NCBI GenBank assembly: GCA_930367215.1
Contig: OV884060.1
Span: 103,130,151 to 103,194,150 of the forward strand
Length of the DNA: 64,000 nucleotides
Reading direction: 5' to 3'
From: Pollenia angustigena
Lineage: Eukaryota; Arthropoda; Insecta; Diptera; Polleniidae
Part shown: positions 47,609 through 58,112 of the stretch, in pieces
Position numbering within the stretch: position 1 is the stretch's first letter
Layout of the letters: every line of letters begins with the position of its first letter
Position numbers and translations under genes: made by a program
Notes under the pieces: model-generated
The model's database searches: none
Told to the model about the DNA's origin: nothing
What the model saw: the letters and a program-made list of their open reading frames with translations, nothing else

Positions 47609-47837
47609 CAAAGTATGTTTATTACAAGTACATGCAAGTGATCAGCTGTTCAGTTGTTTTATTTTCGATAGTGTAAAAATTTGCTTACATTTTAGTGCGC
47701 CATGATTTTTTTTTTTTGTTTTCTTTATGTTTGGCTGTTTGACAGTATCAAATGTTTTTACACAAACAAAATGAATGTTGTTTTTTTTATTGTTGATTTG
47801 TTGTAGACTTGCATGTACTTGGTATAAATATACTTTG
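47609..47837. mobile_element. 229-bp MITE with 8-bp target duplication
   Basis: It is flanked by ATACACAT (47601-47608 and 47838-47845). The termini CAAAGTAT...ATACTTTG lie within inverted repeats of about 31 bp matching at 28 positions, including AAGTACATGCAAGT on both sides. The 8-bp duplication points to a hAT-type MITE. It interrupts the right arm of the larger element, so it is younger. Confidence 0.88.
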
Positions 47838-47903
47838 ATACACATATTCAAAGTGAAAAAGAAGACATTAACAAAACGTCATATTAAATTTTACATGAGT
47901 AAT

Positions 47904-48388
47904 GCAATGTTCATACGAGGATATAAACCACTGGCTTCGCTCTCTGAAACTAGATTGCCAAACATGCTGTTCATATGATTCATTCTTGTTTAATTTTGAC
48001 ATTTTTTTTGAGTTGTTAGTGTGATTTTTCGTTAAAAAGATAACAAAGTAAATAAAACTTAAAAATAAATTATTTAATACTTTTACTAATATAATAATGT
48101 TAAATTTATCACTTTATTTTATTAAACATCAATTTTTATTTTGTTTTTTTCTTTGTTTTGATTTTTTTGAGAGCTAGTTCAGATAAAATAACGATAAATG
48201 TTATCAAAATTGGAGATTTTAGTACATTTTTCCTGTTTCGCAGCCTGTTTCAAAATGAAACGACCTGTTTCGCTCTTAAAATTTTGTATGGGGAAACAAG
48301 TCGTTTCAATCATGTTTTGGGCGCGAAAGAGGAATAAGAGAGCGAAACACGAATATTGCTGTCCGTGTGAACATTACAAATATTTTTT
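47904..48388. mobile_element. 485-bp MITE interrupting the same arm
   Basis: ATGTTCATACGAG...TTCGCTCTCT near the left pairs with AGAGAGCGAAACACG...GTGAACAT near the right. GTAAT on both sides (47899-47903 and 48389-48393) may be the target duplication. The central part has small hairpins of GAAACGAC type. Confidence 0.6.
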
Positions 48389-48558
48389 GTAATTCTAAGT
48401 TGTGTTTAGGCTAACAGTGATTTGTAATTTTAAAGAAAGTGCATAAAAAGGACACGAAAAAAACAATATTTTTGAATGACTAAAACTCTCATTACAAATT
48501 TTTTTTGTGTTTAGGATAACATTGATTAATTGATTAATAAAATTTTTATAAAATGTAA

Positions 48559-48678
48559 ATTTCAAAAGATTTTGTTATTCGTGCTTAATTCCCAGTTTTT
48601 ATTCTTGATAAAAACACTTGAAATTTATTGTTGATGGGATAAGGGAATTAAGCACGAATAACAAAATCTTTTGAAATT
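48559..48678. repeat. perfect 36-bp inverted repeat (120-bp hairpin)
   Basis: The arms at 48559-48594 and 48643-48678 are exact reverse complements over 36 bp, containing TTGTTATTCGTGCTTAATTC, around a 48-nt loop. A perfect match in otherwise decayed sequence suggests a very recent mini-element or active conversion. Confidence 0.9.
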
Positions 48679-49163
48679 AAAATTTTGTATTCCCAAAAAT
48701 TGAAATTACTTTTTTTATAAAATGTTTAAAAGTTTATTTTCATGAAAAGTTAAATAAAACAAAACCCGGTTTTTTAACCGTAAATCTGGATTTTGGAGGT
48801 CTCCGGCATATTTCACTATTGGAATCTTTTTTTACTCGACAAGCCCTACAAGAAAAATGATATTCGGTCCCAGGTTTTTTGGACTGTCTCACCGTGTTAT
48901 TCAAGGAAAAAAATAAAAACATTAAGCAGAAATCGTGGCCGGTTGTACAAGATCATGTTGGCGATTCTACATTACACTCAGTTTGAGGTATGTTCAGTGG
49001 ATTCTATGGGGTTTATGAAGTGATTTAGTTGTAATCATGTCAATTTAAAGTGATTAACATATCACTTCAATGATGGGTAATCATCTCGATTTTGAAGTGA
49101 TTAGAGTTTAATCACGTTCGAGCTGCGTAAACGCGTTTAAGAACAAGTGTGAACATGGTATTA

Positions 49164-49679
49164 AAAATAAGTTGGTCAATGTGCCTCCTACAATTCAGAC
49201 AGCCTTGATAAAATTTTTTGCGTAGAATAAAATTTTAACTATTTTAAGTCTGAAAAATAAAAACAAAAACAAAATGACAAGCTACGGAATAATTAAGGGA
49301 AGGCCGATTTCTTGCACGAAGCTTCCTTTTGTGTTTCTAAACAACATCCTAAAAATAACCGTCAATACAGCATGGATCTAAAACACGTTACGCTTACGAA
49401 AATTCTACAAAAACATCTTTTTATTATTTTTTTTAAGTGTTTTTAAAAACGATCTAGAATTCTTAATTTCTGCCCGATTTTTTAGGCGAGTTCTATAAAA
49501 CAGTAAGAAACATGCATAGTTTATCTCTTATAGTTTAGGAAATATCCGACATCGAATCTTAAAATTTGCTTTTTTTTACCTCATCGTTTTTTCGTTATTC
49601 ACACTCACTCTTGATATTTTAAATACTTAATAGAGACCCAAAAAATCTGAAAGCTTATGATGGTAGTAGAAAAACCCTA
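49164..49679. other. AT-rich spacer
   Basis: Nothing is recognised between the nest and the next inverted-repeat element. Confidence 0.5.
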
Positions 49680-50007
49680 GCTGGGTTTTGCATTATTAGC
49701 TAAGGTTTTTTTTAATTCATGTTTGAAGTTTTCGACTGGGGGTGTATTTAAGTACAATTTTCAAAAACATGTACTGATTCTTAAGTCTATATTTCGTAAA
49801 CTATTCGCGTTATCGCTTGTCTCTCTTCGGCAAATTTTAAGCTCTTCATCAGATTTAAAAATTGTACCTAAAGATAAAATCGAAAAAAACAACAACATCT
49901 TACTCAAAACAGCAAAACTGTTAAAAAACTTTATTTTTTTTGATGATTTTTAACGTAAAGAATGAAAAATAAGGACACTTCAAATCTTTCCAAATATATA
50001 TTAAATT

Positions 50008-50770
50008 TTAGTCGTCGCTTTCGGAGCTAGTCTCATTATCTGAAAACATGTTTCCGACCGCTTCTCTTGCTTTATTTTCGTATGAAAATACTTTATGGCT
50101 AGACCAGCATACTTCCCCGAGCATCGCATCTATTTTTTCCCCTTGGAACCGTTTTTCCATCGGGATGGCTACTTGGTGGAAGCGCTCACCTTGCTCATCA
50201 GATTCTGTTGGCAATTGTTTTTCTAACTATGTCAAATGATTATTTAAAAAGTCCTTGGAATGATTAAAGCATTTTTTTAACTAAAACTTTCCATTCGTCG
50301 TCTCGATTTTTTCCTAAAACTCTTTCTATAACTGCCTTAAGTGCGTCCAAAGCAATTAAGTCGTTTCCGTGCAGAACAGTGTTAAAATCTTCACTATTAA
50401 GCAACTTTCGAATTAGCACATTAAGCACACCTGTTTTAAGCAAAAAAAAAAATCACAAACAATAAGTACATATTTGAAGAGATTAGTTAAGAAGTACATT
50501 ACCGGCTTTAATTTTTTGATCACTGAGTCTTGGAAATATTTTCTTGAGGCAGTGAAATACGTTGTCCTTATTTTTCGTCACCGTCTTATGAACTTCTTCG
50601 TTATACCCAACTTAATATGCAGCGGTGGCAATAAGATGTCACTAATATTTTTTATAAGTGACTCTGCTGTCATCTCTAAAGTGGCATCATTCACTTCCCG
50701 AATTTCGTTTTTCCCAAGTAATGTGCAAGCGAAACGGTCGGGAACATGTTTTCAGATAATGAGACTAGCT
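50008..50770 (-). pseudogene. C-terminal half of the uncharacterised transposase-like protein
   Basis: Read on the minus strand: KNEIREVNDATLEMTAESL and ILLPPLHIKLGITKKF, overlapping the end of the 46.5-kb copy at LPPLH. After a frameshift, NVFHCLKKIFPRLSDQKIKAG leads to a 72-bp intron. VLNVLIRKLLNSEDFNT and ALDALKAVIERVLGKNRDDE come next, and after more breaks DEQGERFHQVAIPMEKRFQG, MLGEVCWSSHKV and SDNETSSESDD-stop. The ERFHQ Glu could be the third acidic residue of a DDE-type site (inference). It belongs to the same family as 46563-47545 but to a different copy. Confidence 0.75.
50431..50502 (-). other. 72-bp GT-AG intron in the second copy
   Basis: On the minus strand the donor is GCCG|GTAATG and the acceptor AAAACAG|GTGTGC. 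Removal joins KIKAG to VLNVLIRKLL in frame. The acceptor is preceded by a T-rich tract. Confidence 0.7.
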
Positions 50771-51229
50771 CCGAAAGCGACGACTAAAATTTAATATATA
50801 TTTGGAAAGATTTGAAGTGTCCTTATTTTTCATTCTTTACGTTAAAAATCATCAAAAAAAGTAAAGATTTGAAGTGTCCTTATTTTTCATTCTTTACTTT
50901 CAAAATCATAAATTTTTCTAAGTTTTTTGACAGTTTTGCTATTTTGAGTAAGATGTTGTGGTTTTTTTCGATTTTATCTTAAGGTAAAATTTTTAGATCT
51001 GATGAAGAGCTTAAAATTTGCCGAAGAGAGACAAGCGATAACTCGAATAGTTCATGAGATATAGACTTAAGAATCAGTACATGTTTTTGAAAATTGTACT
51101 AAAATACACCCCCAGTCGAAAACTTCAAACATGAATTAAAAAAAACCTTAGCTAATAATGCAAAACCCAGCGCACAATTATGCGCTACGCAATAAGACAT
51201 ACAGAAATGCAGTAAAGTAAGTGAAAAAA

Positions 51230-51540
51230 CTCTCAACAACTTTTATAAAAAAAATAACATTTCAAGTGCTACGGCATTCCCTTACTACGAAGCAGGTTTA
51301 TAAGGGAGAATAATAAAAATAACTGTATCAAAACATTCAGTGTGTAAATATGATCGTTACATCCAACAATGGTTCTGTGCGCTGAATAATGCGCTTTATG
51401 TGCCAAAAATGTATTGCTTCAAAGTGGGAACTCGCCATATAAAATTCATGTCTTCCGTAAGCGCAATGGTAAGCGAAACCCTTATGTTTCTCCCTTACAA
51501 ACCTGCTTCGTTGGAAGCTCCATTTTTTATTGGGTAGCCA
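51230..51540 (+). repeat. repeat family H, copy 1
   Basis: It shares AAAAATGTATTGCTTC, TAAAATTCATG and ACAAACCTGCTT phrases with 58870-59070. CTTACTACGAAGCAGGTTTA at the left is roughly inverted near 51500, suggesting a MITE. A frame of about 60 codons is open in both copies (KMYCF...GTR...KFM), with about 24 of 42 residues equal, which neutral decay could also give. Confidence 0.55.
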
Positions 51541-52616
51541 TCATTAAAATTTAACTGCTCTGATTTACTCCGAAGAACAATTACTTTGACTTATAATAAT
51601 GAGTTGCAATAAAAATGTATCCTACGTCAATATCATTCGCATACCTCAATTTGATTTTTAATTTAAGAAAATTAAGAATCAGGAAAAGCGTAAATATGCA
51701 ATTTGAAGTTTTTCCTTGCGCCACCAATGAAGGTAGAAACCATATATTTGTCTGTTCATGTAAACCTTGGTTGCAAAATTGTTGAAAAGTTGATAAAATT
51801 CGTCACGAGCACAAAGCATATGTATGTATGTATATTGTGATAATCAGTCTATAAGTGTCTATAGCCCCCATACAGACTTCTCTCCGAAATAGTCTTTGTG
51901 CCCTTTAATCATATAGTAATGTTGGTTAATCTTATTGCAATCGATCCATATTTCACCAAAGCTTCTATACAAATATAACTACCGAAAAAAGCATTAAATG
52001 CCACAGCTTCCTTCCCTAATAATATAAAATTTTGCGACCACCCCTTAATCACTTTAAGACAAAAATACCTCACAGAGACGTTGATTTGTGTTCGGCAAAA
52101 AAAAAACTTTTATATGAATTCTACGGTCTTATTTGTAAAAACAAAACAGTTTTCGAAGAGATTTATGGCACGGATTTTCTATGAATATTTTTAAATTTAA
52201 TTTAAATAAACTGACTTTATTTCTACAGTTTTGTAAGCTTTTATAGCCAATTAGAGTAGACCGTGCAATTTATAAAAATTTTAATTATTTTAAACACAGC
52301 CGCTTGTGTGAAAACATAATTTATTATACACAAAAATATGTTTATTTTATAATAATTAAAAGAGTTTTTCTGCATTACATTTAAGTAACGGTAGTAGCAG
52401 CAATCGTAGTAAAGGGTAGTAAGTACTACAAATAGTAGTTAATCAACTTAAAATTAATTTGACCGTAAACATTTAATTAAACTATTGAATTAAGGGTTAA
52501 TATACTAAGCATCCCAGCAAAAAATTTTCTTTCCAAGTATTGTATATTGTAAGATGAAATTTCATTAAGTTTTCTAGTTAGTTTTCAAGTGTATTTACTC
52601 GTAACGTTTACAATAG
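51541..52616. other. AT-rich sequence with a dispersed repeat fragment
   Basis: The stretch 51830-51965 carries the 'tatagcccccatacagac' and 'gatccatatttcacc' phrases of the dispersed repeat at 1-245, inverted. Nothing else is recognised. Confidence 0.45.
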
Positions 52617-53174
52617 ATGTCCTTATTTAAGCACATTAATGCAATGATTTTAATATCGAAACCACACAGAAACGAATTTCAAAGAACGTGTTGGGGTCAC
52701 AAGCGAAGCACTACCGCTCAGTGTTACCGTTTGGTATTATTTTATCTTAATAAACCGTTTGAATTAAAAAAAAAATTAATAAAAGTGATGAAATTGCAAC
52801 TTTTCGTTTATGTTATTTTAATTAATTTGTTTTCTTTGAAATTATATGCGAAGAGTATCGAAATTTTGATAAAGAACGTAATAATAGGGAATATAACAGT
52901 ATTTAAAAATAAAACTTACATTATAATTTTAAATTTTGTTTTAGTTGCAACATTTTTATTTACTAGTTGCTTGGTTGGCATTTTATCAAGCATTTTTATT
53001 AAAAGATTCTATCATTTGTTAACCTTTATTTGGAAAATGAACTTTTCGTTAAAAATAAATAACTTTAACTGGGTTTTTATTTATTTTATCTTACAAATTC
53101 AGATAATTTTACGTACAGAATATTGTGAGTGCATACTCAGAAGTAATATTCCAGGAATCCATTACTCAAAGTGA
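52617..53174 (+). CDS. orphan open frame, hydrophobic, doubtful
   Basis: The frame has 185 codons. An internal Met (MKLQLFVYVILINLFSLK) starts a hydrophobic, signal-like segment, and IIILNFVLVATFLFTSCLVG looks like a membrane helix. The last 45 or so codons run through the end of a TA-flanked transposon copy (53036-53131), which argues against a conserved gene. In sequence this AT-rich, chance frames tend to look hydrophobic. I do not recognise it. Confidence 0.25.
   Translation: MSLFKHINAMILISKPHRNEFQRTCWGHKRSTTAQCYRLVLFYLNKPFELKKKLIKVMKLQLFVYVILINLFSLKLYAKSIEILIKNVIIGNITVFKNKTYIIILNFVLVATFLFTSCLVGILSSIFIKRFYHLLTFIWKMNFSLKINNFNWVFIYFILQIQIILRTEYCECILRSNIPGIHYSK
53036..53131 (+). mobile_element. 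TA-flanked transposon, fragment E (one end)
   Basis: GAACTTTTCGTTAAAAATAA and ACGTACAGAATATTGTGAGTG match the right end of copy C. The other end is missing, and the outer flank is CA rather than TA. Confidence 0.6.
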
Positions 53175-53189
53175 AAATGGATAATTTAT

Positions 53190-53800
53190 CAACAACATAC
53201 GATATGCCGATGACACTACTATTTTGGCAGATAATGTGGCTTATTTACAAACACTTGTCCAATCAGTGCAACAATTTTATGATAATCAGTCGTTCAAACA
53301 CACCTTATCAAAATGCTAGTTTCTTTGCATTTTCAAACAACAAATAAAAAGAAGTAGCAAATTTGTATATCTGTAAGTGTCTTACACGAATTTTGGGACT
53401 CTGTTCGAGAAGTCAACCTTAATCTACGAATAAGATTCATGAAGTATTATGCCCGGTCGGTACTCACGTATGGGGCAGAAGCATGGAAGCTTAAAGTTAT
53501 TACCGCGAATAGACCCAAGATTGATTAAAGTTCTACGGGTGGTTGAAGGATCTACTTAAGAAGTACGCAGAATAATAAATAGTGATCGTGAATTACTTTA
53601 AAGCATTAAACGAAGAGAAGCAGCCCATTTTGTTCATATTATACGAGGTGGAATGTAAGAGCTTTTACATATAATACTAGAAGGAAGAATAGAAGGAAGC
53701 CGAGGCATGGGAGTAATATATGGAATTGGACGGACCGGAGATCTTGTACTTATAGTTAGAAGTCGTGACTAGTTGCGAGCAATAGTCAACAACTTAAACT
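53190..53800 (+). pseudogene. LINE reverse transcriptase relic
   Basis: IRYADDTTILADNVAYLQTL (catalytic ADD, from 53198) is followed, in shifted frames, by LRIRFMKYYARSVLTYGAEA (a typical post-RT phrase). SIKRREAAHFVHIIRGG and LLHIILEGRIEGSRG come after more breaks. The order is that of endonuclease-reverse transcriptase LINEs of the kind common in arthropods; the clade is not decided. It has several stops and no 3' tail. Confidence 0.75.
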
Positions 53801-53970
53801 AAATAAATTATACTAAAATATTTAGTTACACTAGGCAACAAGTAAAATTGAAAGGATTAAAACTTGATTTTTTGATGTCTTATGGTCCCCTTACACCAAC
53901 AACAGTCGAAATTTTAAATTATATGCATAATTTTTTTTGAATGTTTTCTTGCATTTGGGGTTTTGAACTA

Positions 53971-54983
53971 CACTCACAATATTCTATACGTTAAATTAAC
54001 TAAAATTGTAATATGAAAAACCGGTCTACTTATATTTAATTTATTTTTAACGAAAAGTTCATTTAATTTTTACTGTCAAAAATTCAACTCCATGTTCCGT
54101 AAAAACAAATGAATTTAACGTTATTTTGTATAAATTAACTATCAAATTAACTGAATATTTCGTAAAAACAAAGAAATATTCAGTTATCTTATTAAATTCA
54201 GTAATTTCGTTTACTCCACAAAAGAGCCGAATTTCTAAAAAATACCAGACAAACACCTGTCCGCTTGTTTTTCTAATAAACGAGATAGGGAGAATCTTTT
54301 TATTTACTTACCCTGTTAGACACGTTTGTTTTACTTTTGTTGTACTGACCACGTTGTTTACAGAAGAACTCTCAATTATAAGACACCAGCACCGTGACCG
54401 ATATGGCTTCGCAATTATTTTACTTTTAAAACTTGATGTATTTAACTAAATTTTTTTAACAAATAGAAAATGGGAATTGCTTACAAAAAACAGGCAATTC
54501 ATTTTTTATAGATAAGTAAAAATTAATTTTTGGTAGTTAAATTATATAAAACAACTGAATATTTAATTGTTTTCACTGAATATGGTGTTGAATTTTTGAC
54601 AGTAAAATTTTATAAAATAACTGCATATTTAATTGTTTCTACAGAATATGTAGTTAATTTTTTGACCATTAATTTATATAAGATAACTGAATATTCATCG
54701 GTTTTTACGGAATTTGCGGTTGAATTTTTGACAGTGAAAATTAAATGAACTTTTCGTTGCTTTAAATAACCTTTTCATTTAAGAATTTAACTCAATCAAC
54801 AGATATTAATCAATATTAACTGCAACTGAAAATCCGTATTATTATGCACTTAGTTTTTTGAATAACGGTTAGAATCAGTTTAAAATAAATTTGCTTGGAA
54901 TTTTAAATGTTTATTTATTTAAAAATGACTGAACGAAATATTTCTTAAATAAACTACAGTCCGTTACTGTTTTATTGTGAGTG
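53971..54983. mobile_element. TA-flanked transposon, copy D (1013 bp)
   Basis: The ends CACTCACAATATTC and ATTGTGAGTG are flanked by TA at 53969-53970 and 54984-54985. It is the inverted counterpart of copy C and carries three, rather than two, of the 62-63 bp modules (54535-54745). The frames at 54126-54449 and 54530-54748 come from these modules. Confidence 0.75.
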
Positions 54984-54985
54984 TA

Positions 54986-56849
54986 CAACACTTGAAATAA
55001 GATTGACCTTAAGTCGCGCTAATATTTTTTTTATATAAATATTCTTAACGGTTTCGGATTAATAAAATGATAAAAAATATTTTTTTTGTGAATTGAAAAA
55101 TTTTTATTTTTTAAAAACTGATAAAAAATTTAAAATGGAAAAAATTTACTATTTTTATAACATTTTCCAAAAACTACGTATATTCCAAATAAAACAATTC
55201 TTATATTTTTTTGTGGGATAAACGTTAATTTTATTCACAATAAACTCAAATATCCTTTTTATAACTTGAGAAGGATTCGTCCTATTTTGTTAAAAAAAAA
55301 ATTGCAAAAAATTAATCATTTTATTGAATCAGAAAGCTACTTATAACTTCAATGAACTATTTAAGATTCCACGCAAATCGATAAGCATATTGTTGTGATG
55401 ATACGATGTCCTTTAAGATTATTTTTCAAAATAAAGGACAGTAGATTGTCCTTTTTTAGTGAATTTTCCTTTTGTTAGATTATGACTTTTTCTTTCAACT
55501 CAAAAACTATAAGTTTTATTTCCCCAAAACCCCAACATTCAACATTAATACAGCAAAACACACTGGTAAACACTCATTCCAGCGTTAGATCGAATTCTAA
55601 AATTGTTCGTTCCACTGAAAGACCAAGGAGGCCTATGATATTGCAAAAATTATGTTGATAATAAATGTGCTGGATTGTGCCCAATAACCACATGTGGTTA
55701 CTTACGAATCTCTTTTAATAAGAAAGTGCAAATTTCAAATGGACTGTGCGGAATTTAAATAAGTTTTATGTAAAAACAGTCATATTTAAAAAAATTACTT
55801 TTACAGAAATTTAATATCAGTTATTTTTTATTAAAATTTTTGTTTGTTTTTAAGACTTACATTTTTTTTTCTTTACATAAAATTTTAGGTAAATTTATTA
55901 AGTTTTTCATAGACAATAAATTAAGTATACATATACTACCATAGCACTATGGGTAATTTATCCAATTTTTTTGGCCAAAATTGATAACAGGCCGACAGAA
56001 TTTTAACAAATCTAAATATGAATTTTTTGATTAACTTTTTAACTTGTTAACTCTCAAACTAAGAATAAACTTGGAATTTCTAAATATCGCATTCTTATGA
56101 AAAGATACGCGTTAGAACAAAATTTTTGAAATTTGTTTTTGTCTACTTTTGGTATATCTTATTAATTTTCTAATTTAATATCATCCAAATCATTTGTGTA
56201 AATTGTGTATGTTAACATATTGACATCATTTGCGCACTCATCGTTTTCACTGGCGCTAAGATCCTCAGTGTTTTCAGAGCTTAAGCGAAATAGAGGCTGC
56301 CTGCAAAAAAATGGGATATCTCAAAAAACGCAAAAAAACGCAGCATGAAATTGATTATACAATCTCAAAATCAAATACTTATCAAGACCTTATTACTATT
56401 AGCTTTAAAACATTTTAAACTTTTTTTAAAAGCTTCTCCAAAGTTGTATAAAACTTTTATTTTGTTTTTAATTGAGATAAGATCAAAAGATTGATTTTTT
56501 TCACCAATAAACTATTTTATTTTAAACAACGATTATGTATTTATTAAGCACTTACTATTAATATTGCTTTCCATATTTTATTGTATTTTTCATTTGTTTT
56601 TTTATTAAAAACTAGTGTCAGGTATTGTAATAAAAAATAACACGAAGCGCGCCCCACTTAAACTGTTGATTGTATACATTGACTTTAAGAGTCGGGCGAT
56701 GAACGGGGTTTTGTTATTTATAAAATAAAAATTCACTTCTATTTGCTTTGAAGTATTCTTTATCACATTACAACAAAAAAAAACTACTTTTTCTAAAGTG
56801 CAGATTTTGAATTTTGGCCAAAAATATAGGCCAAATTACCTACTGTGCA
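54986..56849. other. AT-rich sequence, nothing recognised
   Basis: I see no long frame, inverted repeat or motif that can be assigned. Confidence 0.5.
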
Positions 56850-58112
56850 TAGGGATGATAAATGAGAAAACCAATATCGTACCAACGAACTTTTGAAATC
56901 GTACTTTTTTGGCCCTAATAGTACTAAATCATTTTTTTTATAAATTTTTTTTTTATTTTATTTTTAAAAACAAAAATTTAATGCAACAAAAACTAAGGGT
57001 ACTTAAAATTAATTTGTACATGTAAAGTATAGAAATCAAAAAATACATGATCATTAATTATACATAATTATAGGGTGGGTTAAATTTGCGATTCTTGTTC
57101 TATAAGTCATTCCTAAAAACTTTGAAAAGAAACCATAAGTTATAAATAAATTTTTCCAAATATATAGCTAGTTTTCCAAAATATTCAAGAATAGAGGCAA
57201 ACAAATTGTATATGGTCTAGCCAGGCATGTATCATGCGGTTTTTAGGGTCGAGAAATCCATTTATTTTTATTTTCGATTGCCGCCAGAGAGCGTTTCCAT
57301 GCACTTTTTAGAATTTATCGTATTTTTTGTGGAATATTGACGAACATTTCTCAAAATGCAATCTGGAATTAAACGAAAATAAAATTTTTAAGCGTTCTAA
57401 AAATTCATACATACGTGCATACGAGCATCTTCGGATTGCATTTCCAATTTTATTGTGTTTACAATTTTTAACTGTAAACGTACGTACTGCAGAAACAGGA
57501 ATGGAGAAGAAAGGTCGAATTTAATGAAATATAATTTAGCGCTTGTAAAATCTCCTTCCAAAGAATTCGCTGTAAAATAATAATGAGTGATGAATATTTG
57601 AAAATATTATGAATTCGTTCCAAAATAATCTTTAATTGAGAGGAAGTCGCCTTTTCTACTATGTAAAACTTTTGCAGAAGTGGTTTCTTATATATTTTAA
57701 AAACTTGGTTATATCATTGAAAATGTACGCTTATATGCTGCCGCTGATACTAAATTTAGAACGTGGCATAAGCAATCGTTCAATGAACAAGTGCAAAAAT
57801 CTATTCAAATAGTCTTGCAGAAGATCAAATGCAAAGTATCATACCTGTTTTGTTAAATCCAACAACAAAAAATAGAGTTTCCCTTAGATTTCATAAAAAA
57901 ACTACGACATTTTGCATTTTCGCAAGACTATTTGCCCCAACCACTAAACTCCTATTCATTGGACAGTTAATACGAGTTGCCATTTTATAACAATTAACAA
58001 TAGGTTTGAGAAATTTTGAAATAGTACCAAATGAGTCACGGGGGTACCAGCGTACTTTTTAGTTTTGAATTGTACCAAAAAAAGTACAATTGTACCAACT
58101 TCATCAACCCTG
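56850..58112. mobile_element. hAT-like non-autonomous element, 1.26 kb
   Basis: TAGGGATGATAAAT at the left pairs loosely with CAGGGTTGATGAAG (from 58112, minus strand). Both arms contain several GTAC-based words (TCGTACCAACGAAC, AATCGTACTTTTTTGG against AGTACAATTGTACC). No target duplication is visible and no transposase is recognised. Confidence 0.5.

Larger units (their letters stand above)
46362..48491 (+). mobile_element. transposon with long inverted repeats carrying an unnamed transposase-like gene
   Basis: A left arm of about 190 bp (46362-46553) is matched, inverted, by three right-hand pieces (47547-47608, 47846-47901 and 48386-48491). The pieces are separated by two small insertions at 47609 and 47904. 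Between the arms lies the N-terminal half of a protein gene with an intron. The right arm follows directly after the coding part, so the C-terminal half was probably lost by internal deletion. Confidence 0.75.
45704..48878. mobile_element. second-level inverted repeat (120-bp arms)
   Basis: The arms are 45704-45825 and 48757-48878. They share GACCGRATATYATTTTTC, GTAGGGCTTGTCGAGTAAA, GTGAAATATGCCGGA and ATTTACGGTT in inverted order with about 85-90% identity by eye. This is either a transposon with long terminal repeats or an inverted duplication; the exact termini and target duplication are not clear. Confidence 0.65.
45442..49160. mobile_element. outer element of a nest, possibly PIF/Harbinger
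   Basis: TGCTATGTTCACA at the left pairs with TGTGAACATGGTA at the right, and TTA stands on both sides (45439-45441 and 49161-49163), the 3-bp duplication typical of PIF/Harbinger. A 51-codon frame at 45596-45751 could be what is left of a protein, but I do not recognise it. At least three further inverted-repeat elements lie inside. Confidence 0.55.
49680..51172 (-). mobile_element. element with about 400-bp inverted repeats and C-terminal half of the unnamed family
   Basis: The left arm (49680-50058) and right arm (50740-51172) are inverted copies, sharing for example GCTGGGTTTTGCATTATTAG, TTCGACTGGGGGTGTATTT and GTCGTCGCTTTCGGAGCTAG. The right arm contains an extra duplicated segment of about 50 bp near 50825-50900. 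Between the arms lies minus-strand coding sequence of the family also seen at 46.5 kb. The inner ends of both arms contain the last codons of the protein. Confidence 0.8.
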
